A stretch of DNA of 64,000 nucleotides from G963704535 sp963704535 (GCA_963704535.1 OY969916.1:3658001-3722000); one strand, 5' to 3'. Positions 36,144 through 46,346 are shown, counted from the first letter of the stretch. Made by a program: numbers and translations. The notes: generated from the letters alone by a model not told the origin.

Positions 36144-38973
36144 CATAAAAGATCCCCGCCTCAAGGCCAAAGCGCAGGTACTCATCAAGGTTCGTGCGCA
36201 GGTTGGCCTCGCGCTGCGGCTGCTGGAGCTGGTTGAACACGCCCATCTCGGCCTCGTCGTCGGCGCCGGTGCGAATCTCGCCTGGGCAGGCTAGGCCAAG
36301 CTGCGCGTAGCCGGGCTGGCCGTAGCGCCGGTCGGTGAAGCTCGGCTGGAGCCAGGCCCGGATCGCGGCGCCGCTCTGCTCCTGCTGGGCGGGCGACAGC
36401 GCCTCGTTCTGCGCGCGCGCCCGCTCGATCGCCTGCTGGATGGCCAGGTCGGGCTGGCAGCGGTGGCGCTGCGGCACTAGCGAGCCGGCGGGCAGGAACG
36501 AGAAGCGCACGCAGCCGCTCTGCCGCCGGTCAGCCAGGGCCGGCGCGCCGAAGATCGTATTGGACGCCAGGGTCAGCTCCTGGACGTGGAGCGCGCCGAA
36601 GATCGTCGAGCGCTCGATCGTCGTGGGCGGGCCGGGCTGATCGCCGGAGATGTCGGCGGCGAGCGCCGGGCGGCCCTGCTCCAGGCCAAGCTGCCGCACC
36701 GTCGTCTGGTCGCCCGGCGCCCCGTCAAACGTCACCGCCTCGCGGTCGGCGCCCGGCAGCACCACCAGTTGGTCGTCGGCCAGGGCCACCAGGGCGCCAG
36801 TGAATGCTGGGGTAGTGTGGGCGCCGCGAATGGCGGCCTGGAGCTGGTCGCGCGCCTGCGCCGGCGACGCCGGCACCGCGTCGAACGTGGCGGCGTGCGG
36901 CCCCTCGCCGCCGATCGTGACCTGGAGCACGGGGGCCGGGGCGGCCAGCGCCGGGAACGGCGTCAGCGGCCGGCCGACCAAGGTGTGTACCTGGCGCGCC
37001 TGGGCGGCGTCCAGCCGCAGCTCGGTCGCGGTCGGGTCGGCGGCGGCAGCGGCGATCAGCACCTCGCCGGCGACGCCGGGCAGCACCACCAGGCGGTTGC
37101 CGGCGATGACCACGCGGGCATTCGCGAACCCAGGGTCGGCATCGGCGGCACGCAGGGCGGCCTGGAGCTGGTCGCGCGCCTGCGCCAGCGTCGCGGGCAC
37201 GCTCCCCAGCACGACATTGCGCGGCCCTACCGCGCCGATCGTGACGGCCAGCGTCGGCGTGGCCGAACTGAGCACCGGGAACAGCGCCAGGCTGCCGGAT
37301 GCCAGGACCGGGAGCGGGCGCGGCTCCGGCGCATCGACGACGCTGTCGCGGATGGTCAGGTGGGCCATGCCGGCCGGCACCCGCAGCGGGCCGGTGATGC
37401 TGTGGTCGATCTCCAGGCGCAGGCGGTCATTGGCGGCGTCCACCACAATGCTGGCCCGGCCCCCATCGAGCGGCAGCCCGCCCTGGTCCAGGCGCCGGCC
37501 CGGCACCAGTGTGCAGTGGGCGATGCTCAGCTCGGGCAGGTTGCCCTGGACCTGGAGGCTGCCGGCGATCAGCAGCCCGTTGAGCACTAGCCGCGCCTGG
37601 CCGCTGCCGCCGGTCGTGACGATGTCGCCGAACAGCGTCGGGCGCTTCGTATTGGCGGCCTGGATCACCAGCTCGCCCGTGCCCAGCGCCGGCGCCAGGT
37701 CCTCGCGGTAGGTGCGGCTGTCCTCGATCTGGATGATCGTGCGCGGCTCGGTGGGGTCCCAGGCCGCCAGCGCATCCGTGATCGTTGCGGCGTCGGCGGG
37801 CACGCGGATGAGCACGCCGGCCTCCTCCGGGTCGGCGATGGTGTCGGGGCCGAGCGGCGCCGGCTGCCCTGGCCGCGGGAACGGACGGCGCCGCTCGTAG
37901 GGGCCGCCGCCGACGCCGGCACTGAAGCCGTAGGCGTAGCTCACCAGCACTGTCGTGGGCGCCACGCCAGCCGGGAACACCAGCCGCCCCAGCAGCGGGT
38001 CCACCGCCGCCCGGATCGGGAGCACCGCGACGGTGCCGTCCAGCCGGATGTACTCGCGGCTGACCGGCGGGACGCGCCAATCCGACAGGTTGCAGATCAT
38101 GATCTCTTCCGGCAGAATCTCGGGATCGGGATCGTCGGGCAGCGTGATCTTCACCACCGGCTCATCGCCGAAGAAGGCCAGGCGCGGCTCGACGCCGTCG
38201 GCGCGGGCCTGGCGCAGCGCCTCCAGCTCCTCGTAGAGCGCGCGGCGGCGCAAGACGCCGGGGACATTGACCTCGGCGGCCAGGTGCGTGATCTGCTCCT
38301 CGGTCTGCGGCAGGTTGAACAGCGGGATGTCGTGGCCGAGCTGGCTAAAGCTGAAGCGCCCGCCAGCGTGGGCGAAGGCGTCGGCGTCGGCCAGCGGGTA
38401 GGCTTGCAGGCGCCACAGGAACAGCCCGACATTGGGGATGTTGTGCTTGCCGCGCCCGATCGCGATCCGGCGCACGTCGGCGGTGTGGGCGATCGTGTCG
38501 AAGGGCGTGTCGAGCAGCTCCAGCGTGTCGGCCTGGCGCAGGTCGGGCGTGCGTAGATTGCGTGGCCGGACATGATTGACGTGCTGAGTGGTCGCCAGCA
38601 GCTCGAAGAACTCGACTGCGCGGGCGTTCCAGCCGGTGGCATCGCGGGCGAGCTGCTCCAGCATGGCCGCCGTGCCCTTGCGCCGCCGGTAGCCCAGCGT
38701 ATTGGCGACCTGGGCGCGCCGGCTGAAGGTCGCCTCGTCGATCGGGTGCAGGCCGCGCACGCCCAGCAGGTCGCCGATGTAGGGCGCGACCCACTCGTCG
38801 CAGGTCTCGACGAACCAGTTGTCATACAGCCGGGCGATGTCGGCCTCGACCACGGCGGCCTGCCCGGCGATCACCGCGATCAGCGCGCGCAGCGGCGAGC
38901 CCTGCTCGGCGTCGCGAACGCGGTAGATCGCGGGCAGCAGCTCGTACAGCTTGTTGGTGGTCAGGCTGCTCAT
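36136..38973 (-). CDS. eCIS tail protein I-like baseplate/fibre protein
   Basis: 945 residues. The start ATG at 38973 overlaps the preceding stop (ATGA). The N-terminal 250 residues (LYELLPAIYRVRDAEQGSPL, WVAPYIGDLLGVRGLHPID, GYRRRKGTAAMLEQLARDAT) match the phage tail protein I (P2 gpI-like) family of baseplate proteins. The middle (TIIQIEDSRTYREDLAPAL onward) has parallel beta-helix-like strands. An internal duplication of about 100 residues follows, each copy with an AQARDQLQAA motif (GSVPATLAQARDQLQAALRA and DAVPASPAQARDQLQAAIRG). This suggests a baseplate wedge fused to a fibre-like tail. An open frame running upstream into 41241 is an artefact of a frame break in the previous gene. Confidence 0.8.
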   Translation of the reverse strand: MSSLTTNKLYELLPAIYRVRDAEQGSPLRALIAVIAGQAAVVEADIARLYDNWFVETCDEWVAPYIGDLLGVRGLHPIDEATFSRRAQVANTLGYRRRKGTAAMLEQLARDATGWNARAVEFFELLATTQHVNHVRPRNLRTPDLRQADTLELLDTPFDTIAHTADVRRIAIGRGKHNIPNVGLFLWRLQAYPLADADAFAHAGGRFSFSQLGHDIPLFNLPQTEEQITHLAAEVNVPGVLRRRALYEELEALRQARADGVEPRLAFFGDEPVVKITLPDDPDPEILPEEIMICNLSDWRVPPVSREYIRLDGTVAVLPIRAAVDPLLGRLVFPAGVAPTTVLVSYAYGFSAGVGGGPYERRRPFPRPGQPAPLGPDTIADPEEAGVLIRVPADAATITDALAAWDPTEPRTIIQIEDSRTYREDLAPALGTGELVIQAANTKRPTLFGDIVTTGGSGQARLVLNGLLIAGSLQVQGNLPELSIAHCTLVPGRRLDQGGLPLDGGRASIVVDAANDRLRLEIDHSITGPLRVPAGMAHLTIRDSVVDAPEPRPLPVLASGSLALFPVLSSATPTLAVTIGAVGPRNVVLGSVPATLAQARDQLQAALRAADADPGFANARVVIAGNRLVVLPGVAGEVLIAAAAADPTATELRLDAAQARQVHTLVGRPLTPFPALAAPAPVLQVTIGGEGPHAATFDAVPASPAQARDQLQAAIRGAHTTPAFTGALVALADDQLVVLPGADREAVTFDGAPGDQTTVRQLGLEQGRPALAADISGDQPGPPTTIERSTIFGALHVQELTLASNTIFGAPALADRRQSGCVRFSFLPAGSLVPQRHRCQPDLAIQQAIERARAQNEALSPAQQEQSGAAIRAWLQPSFTDRRYGQPGYAQLGLACPGEIRTGADDEAEMGVFNQLQQPQREANLRTNLDEYLRFGLEAGIFYVT

Positions 38974-41860
38974 GATCGCATCTCCGTCAGGGCGACGCCG
39001 TCGCGGTTCAGGGTCAGCAGCTCGGCCGCCCTGACCGTCGGCGTGGCGGCGCCTTCGTCCCAGTGGGCCGCGTGCGCCGGCAGGACATCGTTCAAGAGGG
39101 CCGGCTTCCCGACGATATATAGCGTATCCAGGTCGGCCGCCTCGACCCCGGCGACCGATTGGATCACCGCCAGCACCTCGCTCTTCGTCACCGCCTGGCC
39201 GAACGCGCGGCGCTCGAACGCGAAGGCCAGCCGCAGCGCGTCGGCGACCGCCGCCAGCACCAGATCCTTGAGGTACTCGGGCTTGACCAGCACCTTGGCC
39301 GCCACATTGAACAGCAATGGGATGAACGAGTTCGACCTGGACGCGCTGGATCGGGTCGCGCGCCCCGTCGATCGCCAGCCGCAGGTTTTGGTACAGCAGC
39401 GAGGTCGGGTCGATCGCGCTGCCGTCGGCGGCGCCCACGGTGATGTGGACCAGCCGCGTCTCGCCGGCCCACAGCCAGGTCGCGTGGGCCTTGCCGATGC
39501 CGGCGAAGGCGCGCGCGAAGTCCTCGAAGTCGCGCAGCGATACGATCCGGTCTAATGTCAGCACCGTGAACGGTGCATTCTCGCGGGCGCGGTCGAGCGC
39601 TTCGGCATCCTCGGCGCCGCTGGCCGGGAGCGGGTTCGCGACTCCGCGCACGCCCAGTGGTCGGGTCATCAGTAGGCTGAGTTGCCCGGCCTTGACATTG
39701 CCGGCCAGTCCGATCCCGACGCGGTAGGTCGCGGCGACGTTCTCGGCGCCGGTGGGCAGCCGCGCGCCGGCGCGCCCGTCGCCGAACTGGACGGTGGCCT
39801 TACCGCCCTCATCGACCTTGATACTGTAGACGCGGTCGCGCGGGCCGCGCCCGTACAGCGTCGGCACTGCATCCCACAGCAGGTCGTTGACGCGCACTTC
39901 GAGCGTGCTGGCCGCGCCACCGGCGCTGGTGGACGAGATGAAGGTGAGCGGCGCCTGCTTGAGCGCGAACTTCTGGAGCGGCAGGGAGGCATCGCCGCTG
40001 CCCAGCACATCGCGCTTGGTCTCGCCGTGGGTCGCCAGGGCCACATTGGCGTTGATTGTCAGCGTGCTGCGAACGTAGCCGTACTGGAGACCGCTCTGGA
40101 AGAACAGCACTGTGTAGCCGCCCTCGTGGCGAATGTCGCTCAGGACCACCCGCTCGCTGCGGATGACGCCGGGGGCGTCGTACTGCTCGCCACTCAGGAT
40201 CAGCGATTGGCCCAGCCGCAGTCCCAGCACCAGCGTACACAGCATGAGGCTAAAGGCGCCCTGCGGGACCGGCTCCACGATCGGCAGGTCGGCCAGGGCC
40301 AGCCGCTCGCTCTGCACGTGGGCGGTGGACTTACGCACCTTGAACGCCTTCTCGTCCAGTGTGCCGGTGCGGCTGGCGTTCTCAAGCTTCATGCCGGTCG
40401 AGCGGGCGCTGATCGCGTAGTCGGCCAGCGAGCTTTCGGTGACGGCGGCGACCCAGTAGGGCGTGCGCGGGGCGGCCGCGTTGGGGCTCTCGAAGATCGC
40501 CCAACTGCTGTCGAGTAGCTCGGGCAGGCCGCGCTCAAGGTAGGCGTCGTACCCGTCGATCAACGTGTAGTTCTTCCCGCCCGAGTCGGTCCAGATCGTG
40601 CGCCCACCGCCGGCGTCCCAGTCCTTGGGGTCCGTGGCGCTCGCTTGGGCCTGGATTTTCGCACTGCCGGCCTGCTCGATTGCCGCTGCGGCCCTTTGGA
40701 TCGTCAGGCCGGACTTGGCGCTGGCCAGGTTGGTCATCTCGGATGCGATCAGTTTGACCGCCGTCTCCTGCTCGGCGGTCTTGGGCAGGCTCTCGTAGCG
40801 CGGCGCGTTGTGCCCGAAGAAGGCCACCCGTGCCCGGAAGGAGAACAGCCCCTCTTCGACCGGCGGCGGCGTTGTAGCGGCCCGGCGACTGAGGGCGTCG
40901 ATCAGGTCGTCGGCGCTCCAGCGATTTTTCTCCATAAAGGCGACCAGCGTGGCGTCGCTCCAACTGCGCTGGAGGATGTAGGTATCGACCGTGGCCGCAT
41001 TGAGCGCGATCGGCAGGGCGACCCCCGACGGGTCCACGACGCCGGGCGCCAGCGCCGGCGCGACGAACGGCGGCAACACCGGCTGGGGGAGCAGCTCGAA
41101 ATCGACGCGTGTGTGGCCAAGCTCGTTCTCGACCACGACGCGGCGGATCAGCAGCGGCAGTGCGGCCAGCGCCCCGCTGCGGAAGGCGGCCAGCATGAGG
41201 TCGCCGGCCTTGAGGCTGGTCTGGAGGCCGGCCAGGTACACCTGCTTGGCGGCGAGCTTGGCGCCGCCGCCGCCGATCAGCTTCAGCGCCCCAGCTTCGA
41301 ATCGTCAGCTTCTGCGGCTGGGTCAGCCGCGGTCGCAGCCTGTTCCAGCGGGCGCGGGCCTCGATCGCCTCGGCCGTCTCGAAGGTCTGCGGCAGCTCGC
41401 CGGGGCCGGGCAGGCTCTGCACCCTGGTGCCGGCGACGATGTCGGCGCTGCCGGGCGCGCCGGGGGCGTCCTCCAATGTGAAGGCCAGGTAGGTGCTGGC
41501 GGCCACGCCGGGGCTCAGCTCGTAGCCGATCGCGCGGGCCAGCTCCAGCACCGAGCGACGTTCGGTGGCGGTGCGCAGGAAGCCCTCGTTGGCGATGCGC
41601 TCCTGGTAGAAGGTCAGCACGTCGAGCACGGTGGCCCAAGCGTCCAGCAGCCCGATCGCCGGGTCGGCCGAGTCGCGGGTCGTCAGATCGTCCAGCGCGG
41701 ATTGGCTGGCGATGGCCGCCTGCATAGTGGTCTTGAAGCTGGCGTGGGTGCCGACGCGGTAGGCCAGCGCCGAGAGCCCCGGCAGGTTCTCGACCGTAGC
41801 GGGGGTCAGCGCCGTGATTCCTTCGCAGCAGCCGCATGTATCGAGTGGATCAGTGCTCAT
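38970..41860 (-). CDS. baseplate J-like protein 2 (Afp12-type), two frame breaks
   Basis: From MSTDPLDTCGCCEGITALTP at 41860. The N-terminal region (DPAIGLLDAWATVLDVLTFY, LELARAIGYELSPGVAASTY) is typical of putative baseplate assembly proteins of eCIS. The central gpJ domain has TVQFGDGRAGARLPTG and RIVSLRDFEDFARAFAGIGK; the end is AFGQAVTKSEVLAVIQSV in yet another frame. Two single-base repairs restore one frame of about 962 residues: near 41300 (coding GATTCGAAG, extra T) and near 39331 (coding GTCGAACTCG, extra A, i.e. plus GTTCGAC). A wedge protein linking hub and sheath; partner of the J-like protein at 42557. Confidence 0.75.
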
Positions 41861-41894
41861 ATTCGCTCCATTCCTGCCGGCCGCCGGAGGCTGC

Positions 41895-42195
41895 ATGGTG
41901 ATTGCCGATGGCTGCGGAGTGATTCCCCATGGCTGCGGAGTGACTCCCCGCGGCTGCGGAGTGATTCCCCATGGCTGCAGAGTGACTCCCCGCAGGTGCA
42001 GCGTGACTCCCCGCAGGTGCAGCGTGACTCCCCGCAGGTGCAGCGTGACTCCCCGCAGGTGCAGTGTGACTCCCCAAGGGTGCGGAGTGACTTCCCATGG
42101 GTGCAGCGTGACTCCCTACGGGTGCGGAGTGACTTCCCATGGGTGCAGCGTGACTCCCGCAGCCTACGGAGCGACTCCCCATGCCTGCAGAGCGA
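41895..42195. repeat. about 14 tandem 21-bp repeats
   Basis: The unit GGCTGCGGAGTGATTCCCCA(T) varies to AGGTGCAGCGTGACTCCCC(GC), with four nearly identical central copies. The 21-bp period keeps frames open on both strands; the minus strand would read a heptapeptide such as AGSHAAP. It lies in the gap between the two baseplate J genes. It is not a CRISPR array, because there are no spacers. Confidence 0.9.
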
Positions 42196-42556
42196 CCGCT
42201 GACTACCAGCGGCTGGCGTTGTATACCAGGGCAAAACCCTGCGGGTCTGACGCCACTAGCACCATCAGCCGCCTGCGCCGCAGACCCGCAGGGTTTGGTG
42301 ACACCATCAGCCGCCTGCGCCGCAGACACGCGGCGGCTAGTATTACCGCGCAACGCCGGCGCCGGAAACGTACCACACAGCACCCTGCGTAGGCCGCGCC
42401 CTTCGATAAACTCAGGATTCGGCCGTATCGAAGGGTGCGGCCCACTGCCACCCGCACCCTTCGATACGGGCTCCGCGCTACGCAGGGTGCTATGCTCGTG
42501 GCGGCTTTGCGCTGTACTTCGTGATGAATCCGGCATTGTCCTCTCCCAAGGCATCA
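42196..42556. repeat. palindrome cluster between baseplate genes
   Basis: CACCATCAGCCGCCTGCGCC is present twice (about 42257 and 42302). CCCTTCGATAAACTCAGGAT, GTATCGAAGGGTGCGG and CACCCTTCGATACGGGCTCC form inverted sets. A minus-strand open frame of 236 codons spans this and the 21-bp repeats (41850-42560). It has no recognisable domain, so I do not call it a gene. Confidence 0.65.
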
Positions 42557-44995
42557 TCACAGCCCACCCTCCACCACGATCTCCAGCTTGCCGTTCTCCG
42601 GGAAGTTGGGGTCATTGTCGAGCCGGGCCACTTCGAGCGCGCCCAGCTTGAGCACGCCGCTGTCGATCTCCTGGTTGGGCGCCTGGCCCCAGCGCTGGAA
42701 GCGCAGCACCTCGACCGACGCGACGCCCGGCACGGCCATGGCGGCCTGGTAGATCCGGCTCAGGTAGACCGGCTGGGCGAAGGTGAAGTTGTCGGGGTGG
42801 AAGAACCCGCGCCCGCCACCCGGCAGCGCACGGCTGCTCAAGGCGATCAGCAGCGCGCGCTTGACGTTGCTGCGGAAGTACCCCGGCTTGGCGCACACGC
42901 GCAGCAGCAGGTCCAGCGGCACGAACACCGGCGCCGAGACCTCCAGGTCGTACCCGGCGATGCGGTAGCGCTCCAGATGCGCGCGCAGCTCTTCCTCGAA
43001 GTCGGCGTCGACCGGCAGCCCGCCCTTGCGATCGACGGTGACGAAGACGGTGTACCAGCTCCCGGTCCAGCGGATGGTGGCGACGGCCTGCTGGACTTCG
43101 GGGTGGCGCCCGGTGACTTCGGCGTAGTCGGCTTCGGTGACGGCGCGCTCCTGGACGCGGAAGGCTTGCGGCGCGAATAGGCGCGCCTGCTCGGTCGGCT
43201 CCGGGTCGGTGCCGCCAGTGGCGGCGAGCGGGTTACGCACCCGCGCGATCCCGCTGCCCGCCAGCACCACGCGCGTGATCGCCTCGGCGCCCACATTGCC
43301 GACCTGGCCGTTGCCGACCCGGTAGGTGGCGCTGAACTGGGCGCCCTCGGTCGGCCGGCGACCCAGCACGCCGTCGCCGAAGCGCAGGTGGGCGACGCCG
43401 TCGGCCTCCATCTCGACCACGAACTCGGGTCGGAAGCGGTCGCTGCTCAATAGGTCATACTGCGGCGACCAGGTCAGCCCGTCGCCCAGCAGCTCGACCC
43501 AGGGCCGGACGGTGCGCAGCTCGCGGCGCATGGTGGCGGCGGCCGAGGTGCGGTCGATCGGCCCACGATAGGTCAGCGGCACCCTGGCCAGGCGCGGGCG
43601 GTAGGGCGCGTCCTCCGGCGCCAGCGGCGGCAGCAGCGGCTCGTCCACATATGTGCGCCCGTGGTCGGCCAGCACCACGTTGCCGCGCGCGACGCTGACA
43701 TCGGCGACCGGCAGGTTGCCCTGCGGCCCACGGATCAGCGCCGAGACGCAGACCGGGAACGGCAGCGCATCGGCGCCGGCCCAGGCGATCTCGACGATCG
43801 GCGTGCCGTCGAGCCGGTCGACCTTGGGCGTGACCCGCGTCAGGAGGACGGCGTGGCGCAGCGAGGGGTCGGCGTCGGCCTCGGCGCCAGTGGTCGGGCT
43901 GCGTACTTCTTCAAAGATCAGGACCTGGCCGGCTTCGAGCTGGAGCGGCTCGGTGGAGCTGTCCAGCAGCGTGGCGCGCGTGCTGCCGCGCGGCAGGCAG
44001 CACTCGCTGTCGCTCCAGGTGTAGAAGCTGATCCGATTGTGGGTCCGGCGCAGCGTCAGGGCCTCGGCGGTCTCGAAGACCAGCGCCCCAGCGGCCAGCG
44101 CGCGCCGCTCCGGCTCGGAGTCGGGGGCCAGCATCGGCGTGCCCTCGACGCCGCGGGAGAGCAGGCGCGTGCCGGCCGGCACCTCCAGGCCCTCGGCCGC
44201 GTCGCCGTCCGGGGGCGGGCCGACCTCGAAGCTGACCCAGGCGCGGGCGTTGCAGCCGTCGTGCAAGAAGTAGTCGAGCAGCCGGGCGTGGCGGCGCACC
44301 GAGATGCGCCGGCGGGCGGTGCCCAGGTAGGCTTCGGTGGCGACGGCGTCCTGGAAGTAGCTCAGATGATCGCCGGCGTAGGCCAGCATCTCGACCAGCG
44401 CGACCTGCATGTCAGCCGGGTTGCGCTCGCGCCACTCGGGCATGAGCGCGCTCAGCCGGTCCAGCATCAGCCGGCGGAAGCTGGCGTAATCCTTGGCCAG
44501 GTAGTCGATCTCCGGCTCTTCGAGTTGGCCGGGCGGGCACTCCTGGTCCGGCCCGCAGTCGAACTCGCTGGGACAATCGACCTTGAACGAGAACTCGACC
44601 GCCGCGAGCTGCGGGTCGAAGTCGTCGGGCGGCTCGTCGTCGATCACCGAGCGCACCAGCCGCAGTGTGTAGGTCGAGAAGTCGCCGGGGGCATTGACGG
44701 TGACGGTGAGCACGTTGCCGTTCGCCGCGATCGTCTCCACCCGTATGCCGGTGACACGCACGCCGCCCTCAATGGCGATGTTCTCCGGTGTGAGCGCGGC
44801 GGCCGGCAGCGGGTCGGGCCCGCCGCCGCCGGGCAGGTTGTGGAGGAAGTGGACCGTGAGCGTGAGCTGGTCCTCGGAGACTTCCAGAAAGTCGATCCCG
44901 TTCACAACCGGCGGGAGCGGCGAGCCGTCGGCGGCCCTGGGGTTGCGAACGGCGGCGCGGCGGGCCTGGTTCTGGCAGCGGTACTGAGCGACCAT
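42557..44995 (-). CDS. baseplate J-like protein 1 (Afp11-type)
   Basis: 812 residues. The start overlaps the gp25 stop (TAATG). Features of putative eCIS/phage baseplate assembly proteins: DYLAKDYASFRRLMLDRLSA, ADMQVALVEMLAYAGDHLSY, TEAYLGTARRRISVRRHARL, then the gpJ domain with LRFGDGVLGRRPTEGAQF and TEADYAEVTGRHPEVQQAVA. The first 130 residues form an extra beta-rich domain with a Cys pair (CPSEFDCGPDQECPPG). It builds the wedges around the spike together with gp25. The gene is intact, unlike its J-like partner downstream. Confidence 0.9.
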   Translation of the reverse strand: MVAQYRCQNQARRAAVRNPRAADGSPLPPVVNGIDFLEVSEDQLTLTVHFLHNLPGGGGPDPLPAAALTPENIAIEGGVRVTGIRVETIAANGNVLTVTVNAPGDFSTYTLRLVRSVIDDEPPDDFDPQLAAVEFSFKVDCPSEFDCGPDQECPPGQLEEPEIDYLAKDYASFRRLMLDRLSALMPEWRERNPADMQVALVEMLAYAGDHLSYFQDAVATEAYLGTARRRISVRRHARLLDYFLHDGCNARAWVSFEVGPPPDGDAAEGLEVPAGTRLLSRGVEGTPMLAPDSEPERRALAAGALVFETAEALTLRRTHNRISFYTWSDSECCLPRGSTRATLLDSSTEPLQLEAGQVLIFEEVRSPTTGAEADADPSLRHAVLLTRVTPKVDRLDGTPIVEIAWAGADALPFPVCVSALIRGPQGNLPVADVSVARGNVVLADHGRTYVDEPLLPPLAPEDAPYRPRLARVPLTYRGPIDRTSAAATMRRELRTVRPWVELLGDGLTWSPQYDLLSSDRFRPEFVVEMEADGVAHLRFGDGVLGRRPTEGAQFSATYRVGNGQVGNVGAEAITRVVLAGSGIARVRNPLAATGGTDPEPTEQARLFAPQAFRVQERAVTEADYAEVTGRHPEVQQAVATIRWTGSWYTVFVTVDRKGGLPVDADFEEELRAHLERYRIAGYDLEVSAPVFVPLDLLLRVCAKPGYFRSNVKRALLIALSSRALPGGGRGFFHPDNFTFAQPVYLSRIYQAAMAVPGVASVEVLRFQRWGQAPNQEIDSGVLKLGALEVARLDNDPNFPENGKLEIVVEGGL

Positions 44996-45351
44996 TAGAC
45001 CGATCTCCTAAACTGGGCGACCTGGCGCTGCTGGTTGCGGCGCACGGTGTACTGCACCTGCACCTCCAGGGTCGAGTCGATGCTGGTGACTTGCACCGCC
45101 TCGACCTGGATCAGGTCGCCGAGCCACTGCTGCAATGCGCCCTGCACGGCGATCTGGGTCGCGGTCGCCAGCACATCGCTATTGGGCGCGAAGACCAACT
45201 GCAACAGGCCGCTGCCGAAGGTCGGGCGGTTGACCCGCTCGCCGGGCGAGGTGAACAGCACCTGCTCGATCAGGTCGCGGATGTGCTCGTCGGCGCCGGT
45301 GGCGGCGCTGTGGCCGCGGCTGTCGAAATGAAACGGGTAGTCGATCTGCAT
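44995..45351 (-). CDS. gp25-like baseplate wedge protein (Afp9-type)
   Basis: 118 residues beginning MQIDYPFHFDSRGHSAAT; the ATG overlaps the PAAR gene stop as TAATG. GPW/gp25 family: HIRDLIEQVLFTSPGERVNR, PTFGSGLLQLVFAPNS, including the EPR-like core positions, and ALQQWLGDLIQVEAVQV. In T4 and eCIS, gp25 joins the baseplate wedge to the first sheath ring. It is translated in a run PAAR-gp25-J with overlapping codons, which supports strict co-expression. Confidence 0.9.
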   Translation of the reverse strand: MQIDYPFHFDSRGHSAATGADEHIRDLIEQVLFTSPGERVNRPTFGSGLLQLVFAPNSDVLATATQIAVQGALQQWLGDLIQVEAVQVTSIDSTLEVQVQYTVRRNQQRQVAQFRRSV

Positions 45352-45671
45352 TACATCCCCTTTACCCGCACCTGTGTGACCAGGATATTCAGCGGCGTGC
45401 CATTGGGCGCGCAGATCGCCTGGCTGTCTTGCAGCAGCACCGGCAGGCCGCCGGCCTTGACGCGCGTCGCGGCGACGACCCACTGGGCCGTGAGGCATGG
45501 GCTGGGCGCGCCGGAGACGTTGAACGGGCACCCGGCGACGGTGTAGGTGGTCGTCTGGGTCACGATCGGCTGGCCGCCGACTTTCACGCGCGGGTTCGGC
45601 GCGGTCGGCTGGGCCTGGCCGCCGTGCAGGCAGAGCACGGTCGCGCCCATATGGAGGAGGTAGCCTGGCAT
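45351..45671 (-). CDS. PAAR-like spike tip protein (Afp10-type)
   Basis: 106 residues from the ATG behind AAGGAG. It starts MPGYLLHMGATVLCLHGG, with His and Cys residues spaced for metal binding, then VKVGGQPIVTQTTTYTVAGC and LPVLLQDSQAICAPNGTPLN, the beta pattern of short PAAR-like proteins. It should cap the gpV spike and sharpen the membrane-piercing tip. Metal ligands are inferred. Confidence 0.82.
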   Translation of the reverse strand: MPGYLLHMGATVLCLHGGQAQPTAPNPRVKVGGQPIVTQTTTYTVAGCPFNVSGAPSPCLTAQWVVAATRVKAGGLPVLLQDSQAICAPNGTPLNILVTQVRVKGM

Positions 45672-45714
45672 GATGGTACTCCTTGCGCCGTTCCGCCACA
45701 AATGAATTTGTGGC

Positions 45715-45800
45715 CTGAGACTGTAAACACGTTAAAACGTGTTCTACGGCGCGATGCAATGTATTATGCGACCGTTTCAACGTGTTTTAACACGTTTGCC
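45715..45800. repeat. AACACGTT palindrome pair
   Basis: AACACGTTAAAACGTGTT and AACGTGTTTTAACACGTT are each self-complementary and related to one another, separated by about 35 bp. They sit between the spike and PAAR genes. They may be hairpins of the 7-mer repeat type or operator-like sites. Confidence 0.6.
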
Positions 45801-45839
45801 ATTCCAGGCATCGAATTCATTCGATGATGGCAGCGATCT

Positions 45840-46346
45840 CTATATGATCTCCAGCGCCCCATTGTTGACCGACACCCCGCTGGGGCCGAGCTTGATCGTG
45901 GCGCTTGGGCCGTAGGTGATCTCGACCCCCGTCGCGGTCATCACGATCTTTTGCCCGCCCGCCGTCTCAAGCGTGATCCCGCCGGTGCCGGGCGTGTCGT
46001 CGAGCAGGATGCTATTGCCGCCCTCGGTCTTGATCAGCACCTTCATATTCGCGGTGAGCGGCGGGGCCAGCAAGATCGGCGGAACCTCTTGCGCCGAGCC
46101 CCACCAGCAGCCAGCCCAGATCGGTCGTTCGGAGTTGCCCTGCTCGAACTCGATCCAGACCCCGGCCCCGACGGCCGGCAGCGCGAAGAAGCCCAGGCCG
46201 CTGCCGCCGAAGGGCGCGCAGGGCGTCGCCCAGCCGCTCTCCAGATCGCCCATCACATCCGGCACCTTAGCCCTGATGCGGCCGAGCCCGTACGGGTCCT
46301 TGTTGTCGGTCACAGTGCCGCGATACTTGCCGTAGAATGGCGTCAT
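45840..46346 (-). CDS. gpV/gp5-like spike protein (C-terminal half of an Afp8/VgrG)
   Basis: 168 residues. An OB-fold domain (FYGKYRGTVTDNKDPYGLGR, RIRAKVPDVMGDLESGWATP, GAGVWIEFEQGNSERPIWAG) is followed by a short beta-helix tail (MKVLIKTEGGNSILLDDTPG, GQKIVMTATGVEITYGPSAT). This is the central spike. In Afp8/VgrG the hub and spike are one chain; here they are two genes overlapping by 4 bp (46343-46346). Confidence 0.88.
   Translation of the reverse strand: MTPFYGKYRGTVTDNKDPYGLGRIRAKVPDVMGDLESGWATPCAPFGGSGLGFFALPAVGAGVWIEFEQGNSERPIWAGCWWGSAQEVPPILLAPPLTANMKVLIKTEGGNSILLDDTPGTGGITLETAGGQKIVMTATGVEITYGPSATIKLGPSGVSVNNGALEII

Noticed and set aside
36136..41241. One 1701-codon open frame that would fuse two baseplate proteins
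   Set aside because: The middle (about 38974-39330) is Arg/Gly-rich out-of-frame translation. The real J-protein C-terminus (AFGQAVTKSEVL) and the next start ATG at 38973 are in other positions, so these are two genes with a frame break.
41895..42195. CRISPR array
   Set aside because: Units are contiguous with no unique spacers and no cas genes are nearby. The same applies to 3683-3972.
41850..42560. 236-codon minus-strand open frame across the 21-bp repeats
   Set aside because: Opened by the 21-bp period and palindromes, with no recognisable domain or separate ribosome site. Kept only as an observation on the repeat.
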